Positions 8,289-15,874 of a DNA stretch of 64,000 nt are shown here, one piece after another. Source of the DNA: CADCVT01 sp036389155. GTDB lineage: Bacteria > Actinomycetota > Thermoleophilia > Solirubrobacterales > Solirubrobacteraceae. Where the stretch lies: assembly GCA_036389155.1 (NCBI GenBank), contig DASVQN010000011.1:1-64000 (forward strand), given 5' to 3'. The number at the start of each line of letters is the position of its first letter. Position 1 is the first letter of the stretch. The notes below the pieces were generated by a model. It searched no databases, had not been told where the DNA came from, and saw only the letters and a list, made by a program, of their open reading frames with translations. Position numbers and translations under genes: made by a program.

Positions 8289-8959
8289 GGCGTCGGCAGC
8301 GACTCGGCGAACGCCGCGAACGCGTCCGGGTCGCGCACGGGCGGCCCGTGGCCCGCGCAGAGCAGCGAGGGGCGCAGCGCGGCCAGCCTGCGGATGGACG
8401 CGCGGTTGCGCACGGGGTCGGGCGTGAACGGCTCGGGCGGCTCCTGCAGCCCCTTCCTCGTCGTCAGCAGGTTCATCGTGTTGACGACGTCGCCGAGGAT
8501 CAGCACGCGGTCGCGCTCGCGCCAGTAGGCGACGTGTCCCGCGGAGTGGCCCGGGACCTCGAGGACGGTGAACTCGCCGACCGTGTCGCCCTCCTTCAGC
8601 GCCCGGTCGACGGGATGGCCCGGCCCGGTCCAGAAGCGCTTCTGGAACCGGTTCAGCAGGCCCGGCCGCTGGCGGCGCGACACCGCCTCCGGCCCGCCCT
8701 CGGCGGCCTCGACGTCGGCCTCGCCCACCCAGTAGGGCACCCCGAGCGTCGTGCACACCGCGTGGCTCGCGCCCTGGTGGTCGGCGTGGGCGTGCGTGAG
8801 CGCGTGGGCGGTCAGCGCCTTCCCGCGCAGCTCGCGCAGCACCCGCCGCTCGCCCTGGCGCGTCGCGGCGTCGATCAGCACGTCGCCCGCGAGATAGACG
8901 TTGATCGCGTCCGGCGGAAAGCCGCGCAACTGAAAGACACCGTCGGCGAGCTGCTTCAT
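8285..8959 (-). CDS. Metallo-beta-lactamase-fold hydrolase
   Basis: 224 residues. The metal-binding motif HAHADH (HxHxDH) is present, followed by a His in VPGHSAGH, an Asp in ILGDVV and a final His in CAGHGPP, so a full two-zinc site can be built. The fold is shared by glyoxalase II, lactonases and thioesterases, and the substrate cannot be read from sequence. The start MKQLADGV at 8959 is chosen because it begins the domain and follows a TACGGT -10 box by 6 nt; a longer open frame exists but adds low-complexity sequence. It overlaps the downstream Ddn-like gene by 4 nt and is divergent from the P450. Confidence 0.9.
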   Translation of the reverse strand: MKQLADGVFQLRGFPPDAINVYLAGDVLIDAATRQGERRVLRELRGKALTAHALTHAHADHQGASHAVCTTLGVPYWVGEADVEAAEGGPEAVSRRQRPGLLNRFQKRFWTGPGHPVDRALKEGDTVGEFTVLEVPGHSAGHVAYWRERDRVLILGDVVNTMNLLTTRKGLQEPPEPFTPDPVRNRASIRRLAALRPSLLCAGHGPPVRDPDAFAAFAESLPTP

Positions 8960-8965
8960 CGCGCC

Positions 8966-8971
8966 ACCGTA
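8966..8971 (-). promoter_or_regulatory. -10 box TACGGT, leaderless promoter of the metallo-hydrolase
   Basis: TACGGT on the minus strand is 6 nt from the ATG at 8959 and supports that start over the longer frame. Confidence 0.45.
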
Positions 8972-9035
8972 ACCGGCGCGGGATCGCCGTGCGGCGGAGG
9001 GGTGGCGCGGCCGATCGGCGCGGCCTGACAGCATC

Positions 9036-10340
9036 ATGGCCGTGCCGCTGCCCCCCGGCCCCCGCCTTCCCTCCGCGCTGCAGGTCGTCGGCTTCTTCCG
9101 GCGGCCGGCCGCCTTCATGGAGCGCTGCCACGAGCGCTACGGCGACGCGTTCACGCTGCGGATGCCGGCGAGCGAGCCGATGGTCTTCCTCGCCGATCCC
9201 GACCTCGTCAAGGCGGTGTGGACGCGCGACAAGGTCAACGGCCTGCCCGCCGGGCGGCGGATCACGCTGCAGCCGGTGCTCGGGCCGCGGTCCGTGCTGC
9301 TGCAGGAGGGGGCCGAGCACCTGCGGCGCCGGCGCCTGATGCTGCCGCCGTTCCACGGCGAGCGGATGCGCCGCTACGGCGAGCTCATGGACGAGATCAC
9401 GCTGCGCGACGTCGAGCAGTGGCCTGTCGGGCGGCCGTTCGCGCTCCAGCCGCGGATGCAGTCGATCACGCGCGACGTGATCCTGCGCGCGGTGTTCGGG
9501 ACGCACGCCGGCGCGCGCGAGGACGAGCTGCGCCGGCGGATCGACGACGTGCTCGTGCGGACGACGAACGCGGGCACGCAGATCGCGGTGCTGCTCGCGG
9601 AGGCCGCGAGCTTCAGGAGGACGCCGTTCCATCGCGCGGTCCGGCGGATGGATGACGTGCTGTACGAGGAGATCCGCGAGCGACAGGCCGAGCCCGACCT
9701 CGGCGAGCGCGACGACGTCCTCTCGATGCTCGTCCAGGCGCGCGACGAGGACGGCTCGCCGCTGGACGAGGGCGAGCTGCGCGACCAGCTCGTGACGCTG
9801 CTGCTGGCCGGGCACGAGACGACGGCGACCGCGCTTGCGTGGGCGTTCGACGCGCTCTTCCGCAACCCGGAGGTGCTGCCCCGGCTCGAGGCCTCGCTGC
9901 CGGAGGGGGACGAGTACCTGGACGCGGTCGTCGAGGAGACGCTGCGCATCCGGCCCACCGTGCACGACGTGGGCCGGCGGCTCGGCGAGCCGCTGGTGAC
10001 GAAGGACGGCTTGACGATCGATGCCGGGTCGGCCGTGTTCGCGTCGGTGCACCTGCTGCACCGCCGCGAGGACCTCTTCCCCGACCCGCACGCCTTCCGG
10101 CCGGAGCGGTTCCTGGGCGAGGAGCGCCCGTCGACGTACGCGTGGATCCCGTTCGGCGGCGGGATGCGCCGCTGCCTGGGCGCGGCGTTCGCGCAGTTCG
10201 AGATGCGGCGCGTCCTGCGCACGATCCTCGAGCACGCCGACCTGCGTCCGGCGACCAGTGGCGCCGAGCCGTACGAGCGCCGCCCGGTGACGGTCGTGCC
10301 GCGGCACGGCACGCCCGCGGTCCTGGCCGCACGGCACTGA
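9036..10340 (+). CDS. Cytochrome P450
   Basis: A 434-residue soluble heme monooxygenase. All landmarks are present: I-helix oxygen-binding AGHETTATAL, K-helix ExxR in EETLRIRP, the PERF segment in FRPERFLG, and heme loop FGGGMRRCLG with thiolate Cys380. There is no membrane anchor. The N-terminus PLPPGPRLP resembles a Pro-rich hinge, as in actinobacterial CYP135/138-like enzymes. No ferredoxin or reductase gene is adjacent, so electron partners must be elsewhere. It is divergent from the metallo-hydrolase/Ddn pair, a neighbourhood suggesting oxidative metabolism of a lipophilic compound; the substrate cannot be predicted. Confidence 0.95.
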   Translation: MAVPLPPGPRLPSALQVVGFFRRPAAFMERCHERYGDAFTLRMPASEPMVFLADPDLVKAVWTRDKVNGLPAGRRITLQPVLGPRSVLLQEGAEHLRRRRLMLPPFHGERMRRYGELMDEITLRDVEQWPVGRPFALQPRMQSITRDVILRAVFGTHAGAREDELRRRIDDVLVRTTNAGTQIAVLLAEAASFRRTPFHRAVRRMDDVLYEEIRERQAEPDLGERDDVLSMLVQARDEDGSPLDEGELRDQLVTLLLAGHETTATALAWAFDALFRNPEVLPRLEASLPEGDEYLDAVVEETLRIRPTVHDVGRRLGEPLVTKDGLTIDAGSAVFASVHLLHRREDLFPDPHAFRPERFLGEERPSTYAWIPFGGGMRRCLGAAFAQFEMRRVLRTILEHADLRPATSGAEPYERRPVTVVPRHGTPAVLAARH

Positions 10341-10393
10341 GCGACGTGATCCGGTGTGTGACGCTTCGCGTGCCGCGCCCCCGCGGCGTGCCG

Positions 10394-10399
10394 TAGGGT
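10394..10399 (+). promoter_or_regulatory. -10 box TAGGGT, leaderless promoter
   Basis: TAGGGT is 7 nt before the GTG at 10407; no Shine-Dalgarno is present. Confidence 0.45.
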
Positions 10400-10406
10400 C
10401 GCGCCC

Positions 10407-11054
10407 GTGTCCCGTTCGCGCACGCTTGTGGCCGCGGCTGTCGCCGCCGGCCTGCTGTACCTCGTCGGCGCCATCGCGCTCGGCTCGCCCCCGGAGGCGG
10501 GCGGCTCCGGCGACGACGTCGTCGCGTGGCTGCGCGAGCACCACGACGGCGTGCGGGTGTCCGCGTGGACGACCGCGCTCGGCACGCTCGCGTTCGCGAC
10601 CTTCGCCGGGATCGTCCGCTCGCTCCTGCCCTCCCCGCACCGCGACGTCTTCCTGCTCGGCGCCGCGGCCTTCATCGCCGAGACCGCGGTGCAGGCCTGG
10701 CTGTGGGCCGGGCTCGCGCTGCACCCGGACACGCTCGAGCCCGCCACCGCGCGCACCATCCTGGACGTCGCGAGCTTCTGGGGCCCGATCCTCACCGGCG
10801 CGACCACGACGATGATCGGCGCCGTGACGGTCCTCGGCCTCGGCGCGCGGCCGCGGATCCCGCGCTGGCTGTTCTGGCTCGGCGTCGTCGCGTTCGTCGA
10901 GCAGGCGGTCGAGACGATCACCGTGTTCGGGACGGACGGCTTCATCGAGCCCGGCGGCGACATGAACATCCTGCTCGGCGCGGGCCTGACCGCGGTGTGG
11001 CTCGGCGGCCTCGTCGTGTGGGCGGCGGGCCGCGGCGACCGCGGGCCGGCCTAG
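10407..11054 (+). CDS. Multi-pass membrane protein, unknown function
   Basis: 215 residues with about six hydrophobic helices: residues 7-26, 50-68, 75-100, 115-140, 150-170 and 185-208. Short charged loops contain SLLPSPHRDV and TVFGTDGFIEPGG. The pattern resembles uncharacterised actinobacterial integral membrane proteins. I see no transporter or enzyme motif and do not assign a family. It begins GTG just after a TAGGGT -10 box and lies 14 nt upstream of the methyltransferase on the same strand, so the two may share a transcript. Confidence 0.7.
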   Translation: MSRSRTLVAAAVAAGLLYLVGAIALGSPPEAGGSGDDVVAWLREHHDGVRVSAWTTALGTLAFATFAGIVRSLLPSPHRDVFLLGAAAFIAETAVQAWLWAGLALHPDTLEPATARTILDVASFWGPILTGATTTMIGAVTVLGLGARPRIPRWLFWLGVVAFVEQAVETITVFGTDGFIEPGGDMNILLGAGLTAVWLGGLVVWAAGRGDRGPA

Positions 11055-11068
11055 TCGGTCACGAGCGC

Positions 11069-12124
11069 GTGCACATCGACGAGTTCGACGGGCTCGAGCT
11101 CGTCTGCGACCCGCCGGACAGCGACCGTCCCGACATCGTGCAGGGCGTGACGGCCGCGGCGCGCACGCTGGCGAACCTGCTCGTGCGGCGCCCCGTGACG
11201 CGCGCGCTCGACCTCGGCACGGGGTGCGGGGTCCTCGCGCTCACGATGGCGCGCCACGCCGAGCGCGTCGTGGCGACGGACGTCAACCCGCGCGCGGTCG
11301 AGCTCGCGCGGATGTCGGCGGCGCGCAGCGGCATCGGCAACGTCGACTTCCGCGAGGGCGACTGGTACGCGCCGGTCGCGGGCGAGCGCTTCGACCTCAT
11401 CGCCTGCAACCCGCCGTACGTGATCTCGCCGGAGACGCGGCTGCTGTTCCGCGACGGCTCGGAGGCGACGCCGGGCGTCGTGCGCGCCGCGGCCGACCAC
11501 CTCGTCCCGGGCGGGCTTGCCGAGCTGCTCGTCAACTGGGCCCACGAGCCCGACGACTGGGTCGGCCCGCTGCGCGAGTGGATCCCGGCCGGGTGCGACG
11601 CGCTCGTCGTCCACCACGCGACCATGACCCCGCGCCAGTACACCGAGACGTGGGCGCGCTCGCAGGACGACCACGAGACGTGGCTGTCCTGGTACCGCGA
11701 GCAGGGCATCCGCGCCATCGGCGCCGCGTTCCTCCTCCTGCGCCGCCGCGCCGACGACGGCCCGCCGCGCCTGCAGGCGCTCGAGGCCACGCAGGCCCCG
11801 ACGCCGCGCGCCGGCATCCACGTCGAGCGCATCCTGCGCGGCACCGACCTCGCGGCCCAGGGGGACGACGCGCTCCTCGCCGCCACGCTGTCCATCGTCG
11901 ACGGCGTCCGCGCCGAGCACACCGCGCGGCGGCGCGGCGGCGTGTGGGTGCCGGGCCCGGTGCGGCTGAGCATCGTCCCCACCGTCGGCGTGCAGGCGAC
12001 GGTCTCACCCGGGTTGGTGTGGGCGCTCGACGGCAGGCGCGCGCTGAGCGAGGTGCTCGACGGCCTCCCGGCCGGCGCGCTCGACGACGCGCGACGGCTC
12101 GTCGAGCTCGGCTTCGCCGCGTAG
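11069..12124 (+). CDS. Class I SAM-dependent methyltransferase (PrmC/HemK-like core)
   Basis: 351 residues. The S-adenosylmethionine loop is ALDLGTGCGVLAL and the N6/N5-amine methyltransferase motif is NPPYVIS, which is typical of HemK/PrmC, RsmC and N6-adenine enzymes acting on planar amides or amines. About 130 residues follow the catalytic core (ARRRGGVWVPGPVRL, then a WALDGRRALSEVL helix), resembling a winged-helix-like substrate domain. The N-terminus before motif I is short (about 45 residues), so a longer N-terminal domain found in some actinobacterial relatives may be missing. The GTG at 11069 is chosen as first start after the upstream stop. The target (protein, rRNA or small molecule) is unknown. 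Confidence 0.85.
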   Translation: MHIDEFDGLELVCDPPDSDRPDIVQGVTAAARTLANLLVRRPVTRALDLGTGCGVLALTMARHAERVVATDVNPRAVELARMSAARSGIGNVDFREGDWYAPVAGERFDLIACNPPYVISPETRLLFRDGSEATPGVVRAAADHLVPGGLAELLVNWAHEPDDWVGPLREWIPAGCDALVVHHATMTPRQYTETWARSQDDHETWLSWYREQGIRAIGAAFLLLRRRADDGPPRLQALEATQAPTPRAGIHVERILRGTDLAAQGDDALLAATLSIVDGVRAEHTARRRGGVWVPGPVRLSIVPTVGVQATVSPGLVWALDGRRALSEVLDGLPAGALDDARRLVELGFAA

Positions 12125-12125
12125 G

Positions 12126-12935
12126 CTACGACCGCCCGTGGCGGCGGCGCAGCCCGGCGGCGATCGGCGCCGGGTCCAGCTCTCCGGCGGCGATCCGCTT
12201 CTTGAGCGTCCGAGCGACGACGCGGTCGACGAGTCCCGGGAGGTGGCGGGCGACCGCGAGCTGCAGCCCTCCCCCGCGCGTGATCGCGACGTCGCGCCCG
12301 CCGCCGCCCTCGCACGCCGCGACGACCTTGGCCACGACGCCGTCGAGCGGCTCCTCGCGCGAGAACCCCTCGAGGTTCAGCCCGGCCTCGCGCGTGCGGT
12401 CGTGGATCGGCGTGCGGATGAAGGCCGGATGGATCGACGTGACCCCGACGTGCGTGCCGTACTCCGCGCGCAGCGCGTCGGCGTACGCGGTCAGCGCGCG
12501 CTTGGACACGCCGTAGGCGGCCCCGAGCGGGAGGCCGAGGAACGCCATCCGCGACGCGATCATCACGACCTGCCCGAGGCTCTCGACCAGCGGCTCGATC
12601 GCGGCGGCCGTCACGCGCCAGGCGCCGAGCAGGTTGACGTCGAGCATCCGGCGGACGTGCTCGTCGGGCGGCGCGCCCGCGCTCGCCGGGCCGCCGAGGC
12701 CGGCGTTGTTGACCAGCGCGCCGAGGCGGCCGCCGAGCTGCTCGATCGCGGCGGGCACGGCCGCGGTGACCGACGCGTCGTCGGTGACGTCGCACTCGAG
12801 GATTCCGGCGGAGGGGTCCGCGTGGAGGTCCAGGCCGGCGACGTCCCAGCCGCGCGCACGGAGGGAGGCGGTGATCGCCGAGCCGATCGCGCCGCCCGCG
12901 CCGGTGACGATCGCGGTGCGCGGCGTGTCGCTCAC
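12126..12935 (-). CDS. Short-chain dehydrogenase/reductase
   Basis: 269 residues, classical SDR. The NAD(P)-binding TGAGGAIG is at the N-terminus and NNAG follows near residue 80. The catalytic Ser is in MIASRMA and Tyr/Lys in YGVSK. An Asp after beta2 (GLDLHAD) suggests NAD(H) rather than NADP(H) preference. The C-terminus is a basic tail (TLKKRI..GLRRRHGRS). The GTG start overlaps the upstream monooxygenase stop (GTGA), giving coupled translation. Together the enzymes fit alcohol-to-ketone oxidation followed by Baeyer-Villiger or N-oxygenation, but the substrate is unknown. Confidence 0.93.
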   Translation of the reverse strand: MSDTPRTAIVTGAGGAIGSAITASLRARGWDVAGLDLHADPSAGILECDVTDDASVTAAVPAAIEQLGGRLGALVNNAGLGGPASAGAPPDEHVRRMLDVNLLGAWRVTAAAIEPLVESLGQVVMIASRMAFLGLPLGAAYGVSKRALTAYADALRAEYGTHVGVTSIHPAFIRTPIHDRTREAGLNLEGFSREEPLDGVVAKVVAACEGGGGRDVAITRGGGLQLAVARHLPGLVDRVVARTLKKRIAAGELDPAPIAAGLRRRHGRS

Positions 12936-14242
12936 GCCGCGACGCTCCGCGCAGAGGCGGCCCGCCGCCGCCCCCGCTCCAGCTCGACGCCGAGCTCGTG
13001 CATGTAGCCGTCGAAGTCGACGCGCATCGTCGGCCGCCCGTGCGGCCCCCATCTGCGCAGCGCGCGCCGGCGGCGCCACTCGCAGTCGGCCTTCATCCGC
13101 GCCCGCCCCGGCAGCGCCCACGAGCCGGTCAGGTGCTCGGCGAGCATCCGCGACTGGCGCTCGAGGATCGGGAACGCCGAGCCCGTCGACTGCATGAGCC
13201 CGACGAAGAACAGGTCGGGCGCGTCCAGGTGGAAGACGCGCTTGTAGAGCGGCAGCTCCTGCGGGTCCGGGCCGACGAGCGACGGGTCGAGGAACGGGAT
13301 CGTCACGCGGTAGCCCGTGCACCACACGATCGCGTCGACCCGCTCGCGCGTGCCGTCGGCGAAGCGCACGCCGTCGCCGTCGAGCGCCTCGATCCCGGGC
13401 TTCGGCGCGACCTCGCCGTGCGCGATCCGCGAGACGATCGTGTCGGAGATCGACGGGTGCGACTGGAAGAGACCGCCGGTGGGCGCCGGCAGGCCGACGT
13501 CCTCCGGCCGCCCGACCGTCATCCGCAGCAGCGTCTGCGCGACCGGCTGGCGCAGCCGCCACGGGACGTGCACAGCGGCCCACGGCCGGATGACCTGGTC
13601 GGCCGGCTTGCCGAGCATCCGCTTGGGGATGATCCAGCTGCCCCGCCGCACCGACAGGAGCGTGCGCGCGGCGTGGTGCGAGAGGTCGGTGGCGATGTCG
13701 AGCGCGCTGTTGCCGATGCCGACGACGAGGACGCTCTTCCCCGCGAACCGCGCCGGATCGTCGTAGTCGAGCGCGTGCAGCTGCTCGCCGGCGAAGTCGC
13801 CGGGATACGGCGGGTCCGGCCACTTGGCGACCTCGTTGTGCCCGCTGGCCACGACGAGCGCGTCGAAGTCCTCGCCCTCGACCGACCACCCGCCGCCGGG
13901 CCGGCGCACGGCGCGCTCCACCGGCGTCGAGAGCCGTATGCACTCGCCGAGCCCGAACCGCTCGACGTACCGCTCCAGCCACTCCCCCACCGCCGCCCGG
14001 CTCGGGTAGTCGGGCGTCGACGGCGGCATCGGGTGCTCGGCGAACTCCGTGCGCGCGCGGCTCGTGATCAGGTGCAGCGAGCGGTAGGCGGCCGTCGGGC
14101 GCTCCTCCAGCGTCCACACCCCGCCGACGCGCGCGCCGCGCTCGAACGCGACGGCGTCGACGCCCGCACCCGTGAGCGCCCGCAGCGCCGCCAGGCCCGC
14201 CGGCCCGGCTCCGACGATCGCGACGCGCATGCGCCGCATCAT
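12932..14242 (-). CDS. Flavin-containing monooxygenase (FMO/Baeyer-Villiger type)
   Basis: 436 residues, FAD- and NADPH-dependent class B monooxygenase. The FAD motif AIVGAGPAGLAALRAL is at the N-terminus, the NADPH Rossmann motif VVGIGNSALDIATDL near residue 170, and the conserved late ATG motif reads VWCTGY. ATG 14230 (MRVAIVGAGP) is as plausible a start as 14242. It is followed by an overlapping SDR gene and is divergent from the epimerase at 14272. Substrates of this family range from ketones to amines and sulfides. It is most like bacterial FMO-type proteins in overall layout, so a ketone is a guess. Confidence 0.92.
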   Translation of the reverse strand: MMRRMRVAIVGAGPAGLAALRALTGAGVDAVAFERGARVGGVWTLEERPTAAYRSLHLITSRARTEFAEHPMPPSTPDYPSRAAVGEWLERYVERFGLGECIRLSTPVERAVRRPGGGWSVEGEDFDALVVASGHNEVAKWPDPPYPGDFAGEQLHALDYDDPARFAGKSVLVVGIGNSALDIATDLSHHAARTLLSVRRGSWIIPKRMLGKPADQVIRPWAAVHVPWRLRQPVAQTLLRMTVGRPEDVGLPAPTGGLFQSHPSISDTIVSRIAHGEVAPKPGIEALDGDGVRFADGTRERVDAIVWCTGYRVTIPFLDPSLVGPDPQELPLYKRVFHLDAPDLFFVGLMQSTGSAFPILERQSRMLAEHLTGSWALPGRARMKADCEWRRRRALRRWGPHGRPTMRVDFDGYMHELGVELERGRRRAASARSVAA

Positions 14243-14271
14243 GTCCGATCGTCGCGGGCAGAGAGTCCCCC

Positions 14272-15330
14272 GTGCCCCAGCCGAAGAAGAAGTCCACCGC
14301 CAAGAAGCCGACCGCGGCCAAGAAGAAGCCGCGCAAGCTGACCGTCGCCGTGACCGGCCCGACGGGGACGTTCGGGTTCGGCCTCGTCCCGCTCCTGCAG
14401 GACGACGACCGGATCGGGAAGATCGTCGGGATCGCCCGCCGCCCGTTCGACCCGGCCGAGCACGGCTGGACGAAGATGGAGTACCGCCAGGGCGACGTCC
14501 GCGACGAGGCGGCGCTGGAGGACGCCTTCTCGGGCGCCGACGTCGTCGTGCACCTCGCGTTCCTCATCACCGGCACCGCCTCGCGGTCGACGACCCGCGC
14601 CATCAACGTCGACGGCACCCTCAACACGTTCCGCGCTGCCGCGGCGGCCGGCGTCGACCGGTTCGTCTATGCGTCGTCGGTCGCGGCGTACGGCTTTCAC
14701 TCCGACAACCCGGTGCCACTGACCGAGGACTGGCCGACGCGTCCCGCCAAGCGCCTGTTCTACGCGCAGGAGAAGGCGGAGCTCGAGGAGCTGCTGGCCA
14801 AGGAGGCGCAGGCGCATCCCGAGCTGAAGCTCTACCTGCTGCGCCCGCCGGTCGTGCTCGGGCCGCACACCGTCGGCGGCAAGGACATCCCGGGGCCGCT
14901 GGAGGCGATCGGGCGCGGGCTGGCCGGCATCGTCCTGCGGTCGCCGATCCCCCTCCCGACGATGGCCCCGAACCTCCCGGTCCAGTTCATCCACGAGGAG
15001 GACGTCGGCAGCGCGTTCCTGCAGTGCATCGTCGGGGCGGGGCCGCCCGGCGCCTACAACATCACCGGCGACGGCGTGCTCAGCGGCGCCGACCTCGCGC
15101 GCGAGCTGGGCATGACGGCCGTGTCGGTGCCGGGCGCACCCGTGCGCGCGGCGGCGCGGGCCGTCTCGTCCATCCCGACGCCCGGCTTCGTCCCGCCCGC
15201 GGCCGAGTGGCTGGAGGCGATCAGCCATCCGGCGATCATGGACGCGTCGAAGGCCAAGAGCGAGCTCGGGTGGAAGCCGCGCTACACGAGCCGCGAGGCG
15301 CTGCAGGACACGCTGAGGAGCGCGCTGTAG
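14272..15330 (+). CDS. NAD-dependent epimerase/dehydratase with Lys-rich N-terminal tail
   Basis: 352 residues, extended SDR fold. The cofactor motif GPTGTFGFGL follows a strand beginning LTVAVT, and the catalytic pair appears as Tyr-x-x-x-Lys in FYAQEK, with a preceding YASSVAAYG. Typical substrates are nucleotide sugars, but many family members act on other compounds. The first 23 residues are unusual: PKKKSTAKKPTAAKKKPRK is almost all Lys, Ala, Pro and Thr, like histone H1 or LEA tails, and lies before the fold. It could bind nucleic acid or membrane, or be neutral. The GTG start is the first in frame. The gene is divergent from the monooxygenase. Confidence 0.9.
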   Translation: MPQPKKKSTAKKPTAAKKKPRKLTVAVTGPTGTFGFGLVPLLQDDDRIGKIVGIARRPFDPAEHGWTKMEYRQGDVRDEAALEDAFSGADVVVHLAFLITGTASRSTTRAINVDGTLNTFRAAAAAGVDRFVYASSVAAYGFHSDNPVPLTEDWPTRPAKRLFYAQEKAELEELLAKEAQAHPELKLYLLRPPVVLGPHTVGGKDIPGPLEAIGRGLAGIVLRSPIPLPTMAPNLPVQFIHEEDVGSAFLQCIVGAGPPGAYNITGDGVLSGADLARELGMTAVSVPGAPVRAAARAVSSIPTPGFVPPAAEWLEAISHPAIMDASKAKSELGWKPRYTSREALQDTLRSAL

Positions 15331-15331
15331 G

Positions 15332-15337
15332 TAGCGT
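15332..15337 (+). promoter_or_regulatory. -10 box TAGCGT upstream of the GNAT remnant
   Basis: TAGCGT begins one base after the epimerase stop and is 7 nt before the remnant's GTG at 15345, the leaderless spacing used by intact genes here. Confidence 0.35.
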
Positions 15338-15344
15338 CGCCTGC

Positions 15345-15482
15345 GTGACGCGGATCCGGGACTCCGTGCCGGGTGAGGGGGCGGCGCTCGAGGCGCTGCA
15401 GCGCCGCGCCGGAGTGGATCGACGGCGGCAGCGTGCGGGTGGAGCCGGACGCGATGCGCGGAGCGGATACGGCTGGAGCTCT
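15345..15482 (+). pseudogene. Remnant of a GNAT-family acetyltransferase
   Basis: Starting at GTG 15345, the frame reads TRIRDSVPGEGAALEALQRR, a typical opening of a GNAT acetyltransferase. It then loses sense. A second frame, beginning about 15411, reads EWIDGGSVRVEPDAM, resembling the strand where GNAT proteins continue, before ending at 15482. The acetyl-CoA loop (R/Q-x-x-G-x-G/A) is absent. The simplest explanation is an internal deletion with frameshift. A leaderless -10 box is still present upstream. The alternative is a chance open frame. Confidence 0.4.
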
Positions 15483-15849
15483 AGACGAGCCGTGACTCGG
15501 CGCACGCGCCGCGGTCGCCGCGGGGCGTCAGCGCGACCGCGGCGACGAGCATGGTCGCGGCGGGGAACGAGCCCGCGGCCAGCGAGAGCGCGCCGAGCAC
15601 GCTCCAGGCGAGGAACAGCGACGCGAGCGTCCACGCGGCGAACGAGGCGGTCGGGCTGCCGTACGTACACCGCAGGCGCAGCAGGACGAACAGGAGCGCG
15701 CTGACCGCGATCGGCTGCGCGTAGATCGCGTAGGCGACGCCGCCGCCGAACTGCGTCCCCCACACCAGCGTCGCCGCGACGCCGTAGACCGCGGCGGCGA
15801 GCGTCATCGCCGCGGCGAGGCGTCCACGAGAGGCGTCGGTCTCGGACAC
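15481..15849 (-). CDS. Small four-helix membrane protein, unknown function
   Basis: 122 residues with about four hydrophobic helices (AAAMTLAAAVYGVAATLVWG, AIYAQPIAVSALLFVLL, a third starting FAAWTLASLFLA, and a fourth FPAATMLVAAVAL). A longer frame starts at ATG 15876, but that ATG overlaps the divergent ACC deaminase start. The GTG at 15849 is favoured because a TACGCT -10 box lies exactly 7 nt upstream. No family recognised. The C-terminus contains a Cys (GACAESRLV). Confidence 0.6.
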   Translation of the reverse strand: MSETDASRGRLAAAMTLAAAVYGVAATLVWGTQFGGGVAYAIYAQPIAVSALLFVLLRLRCTYGSPTASFAAWTLASLFLAWSVLGALSLAAGSFPAATMLVAAVALTPRGDRGACAESRLV

Positions 15850-15856
15850 GCGTGGA

Positions 15857-15866
15857 AGCGTACTCT
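15857..15866. promoter_or_regulatory. Overlapping divergent -10 boxes (membrane gene / acdS)
   Basis: TACGCT (minus, 15857-15862) serves the gene starting at 15849, and TACTCT (plus, 15861-15866) serves acdS at 15875. They share the central TA, so both promoters cannot be melted independently. Gaps to the starts are 7 and 8 nt. Confidence 0.45.
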
Positions 15867-15874
15867 CGCGCGCC

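Noticed and set aside
7788..10724. 978-residue minus-strand open frame
   Set aside because: Only the last 167 codons match a family; the rest is the antisense of the P450 and hydrolase genes.
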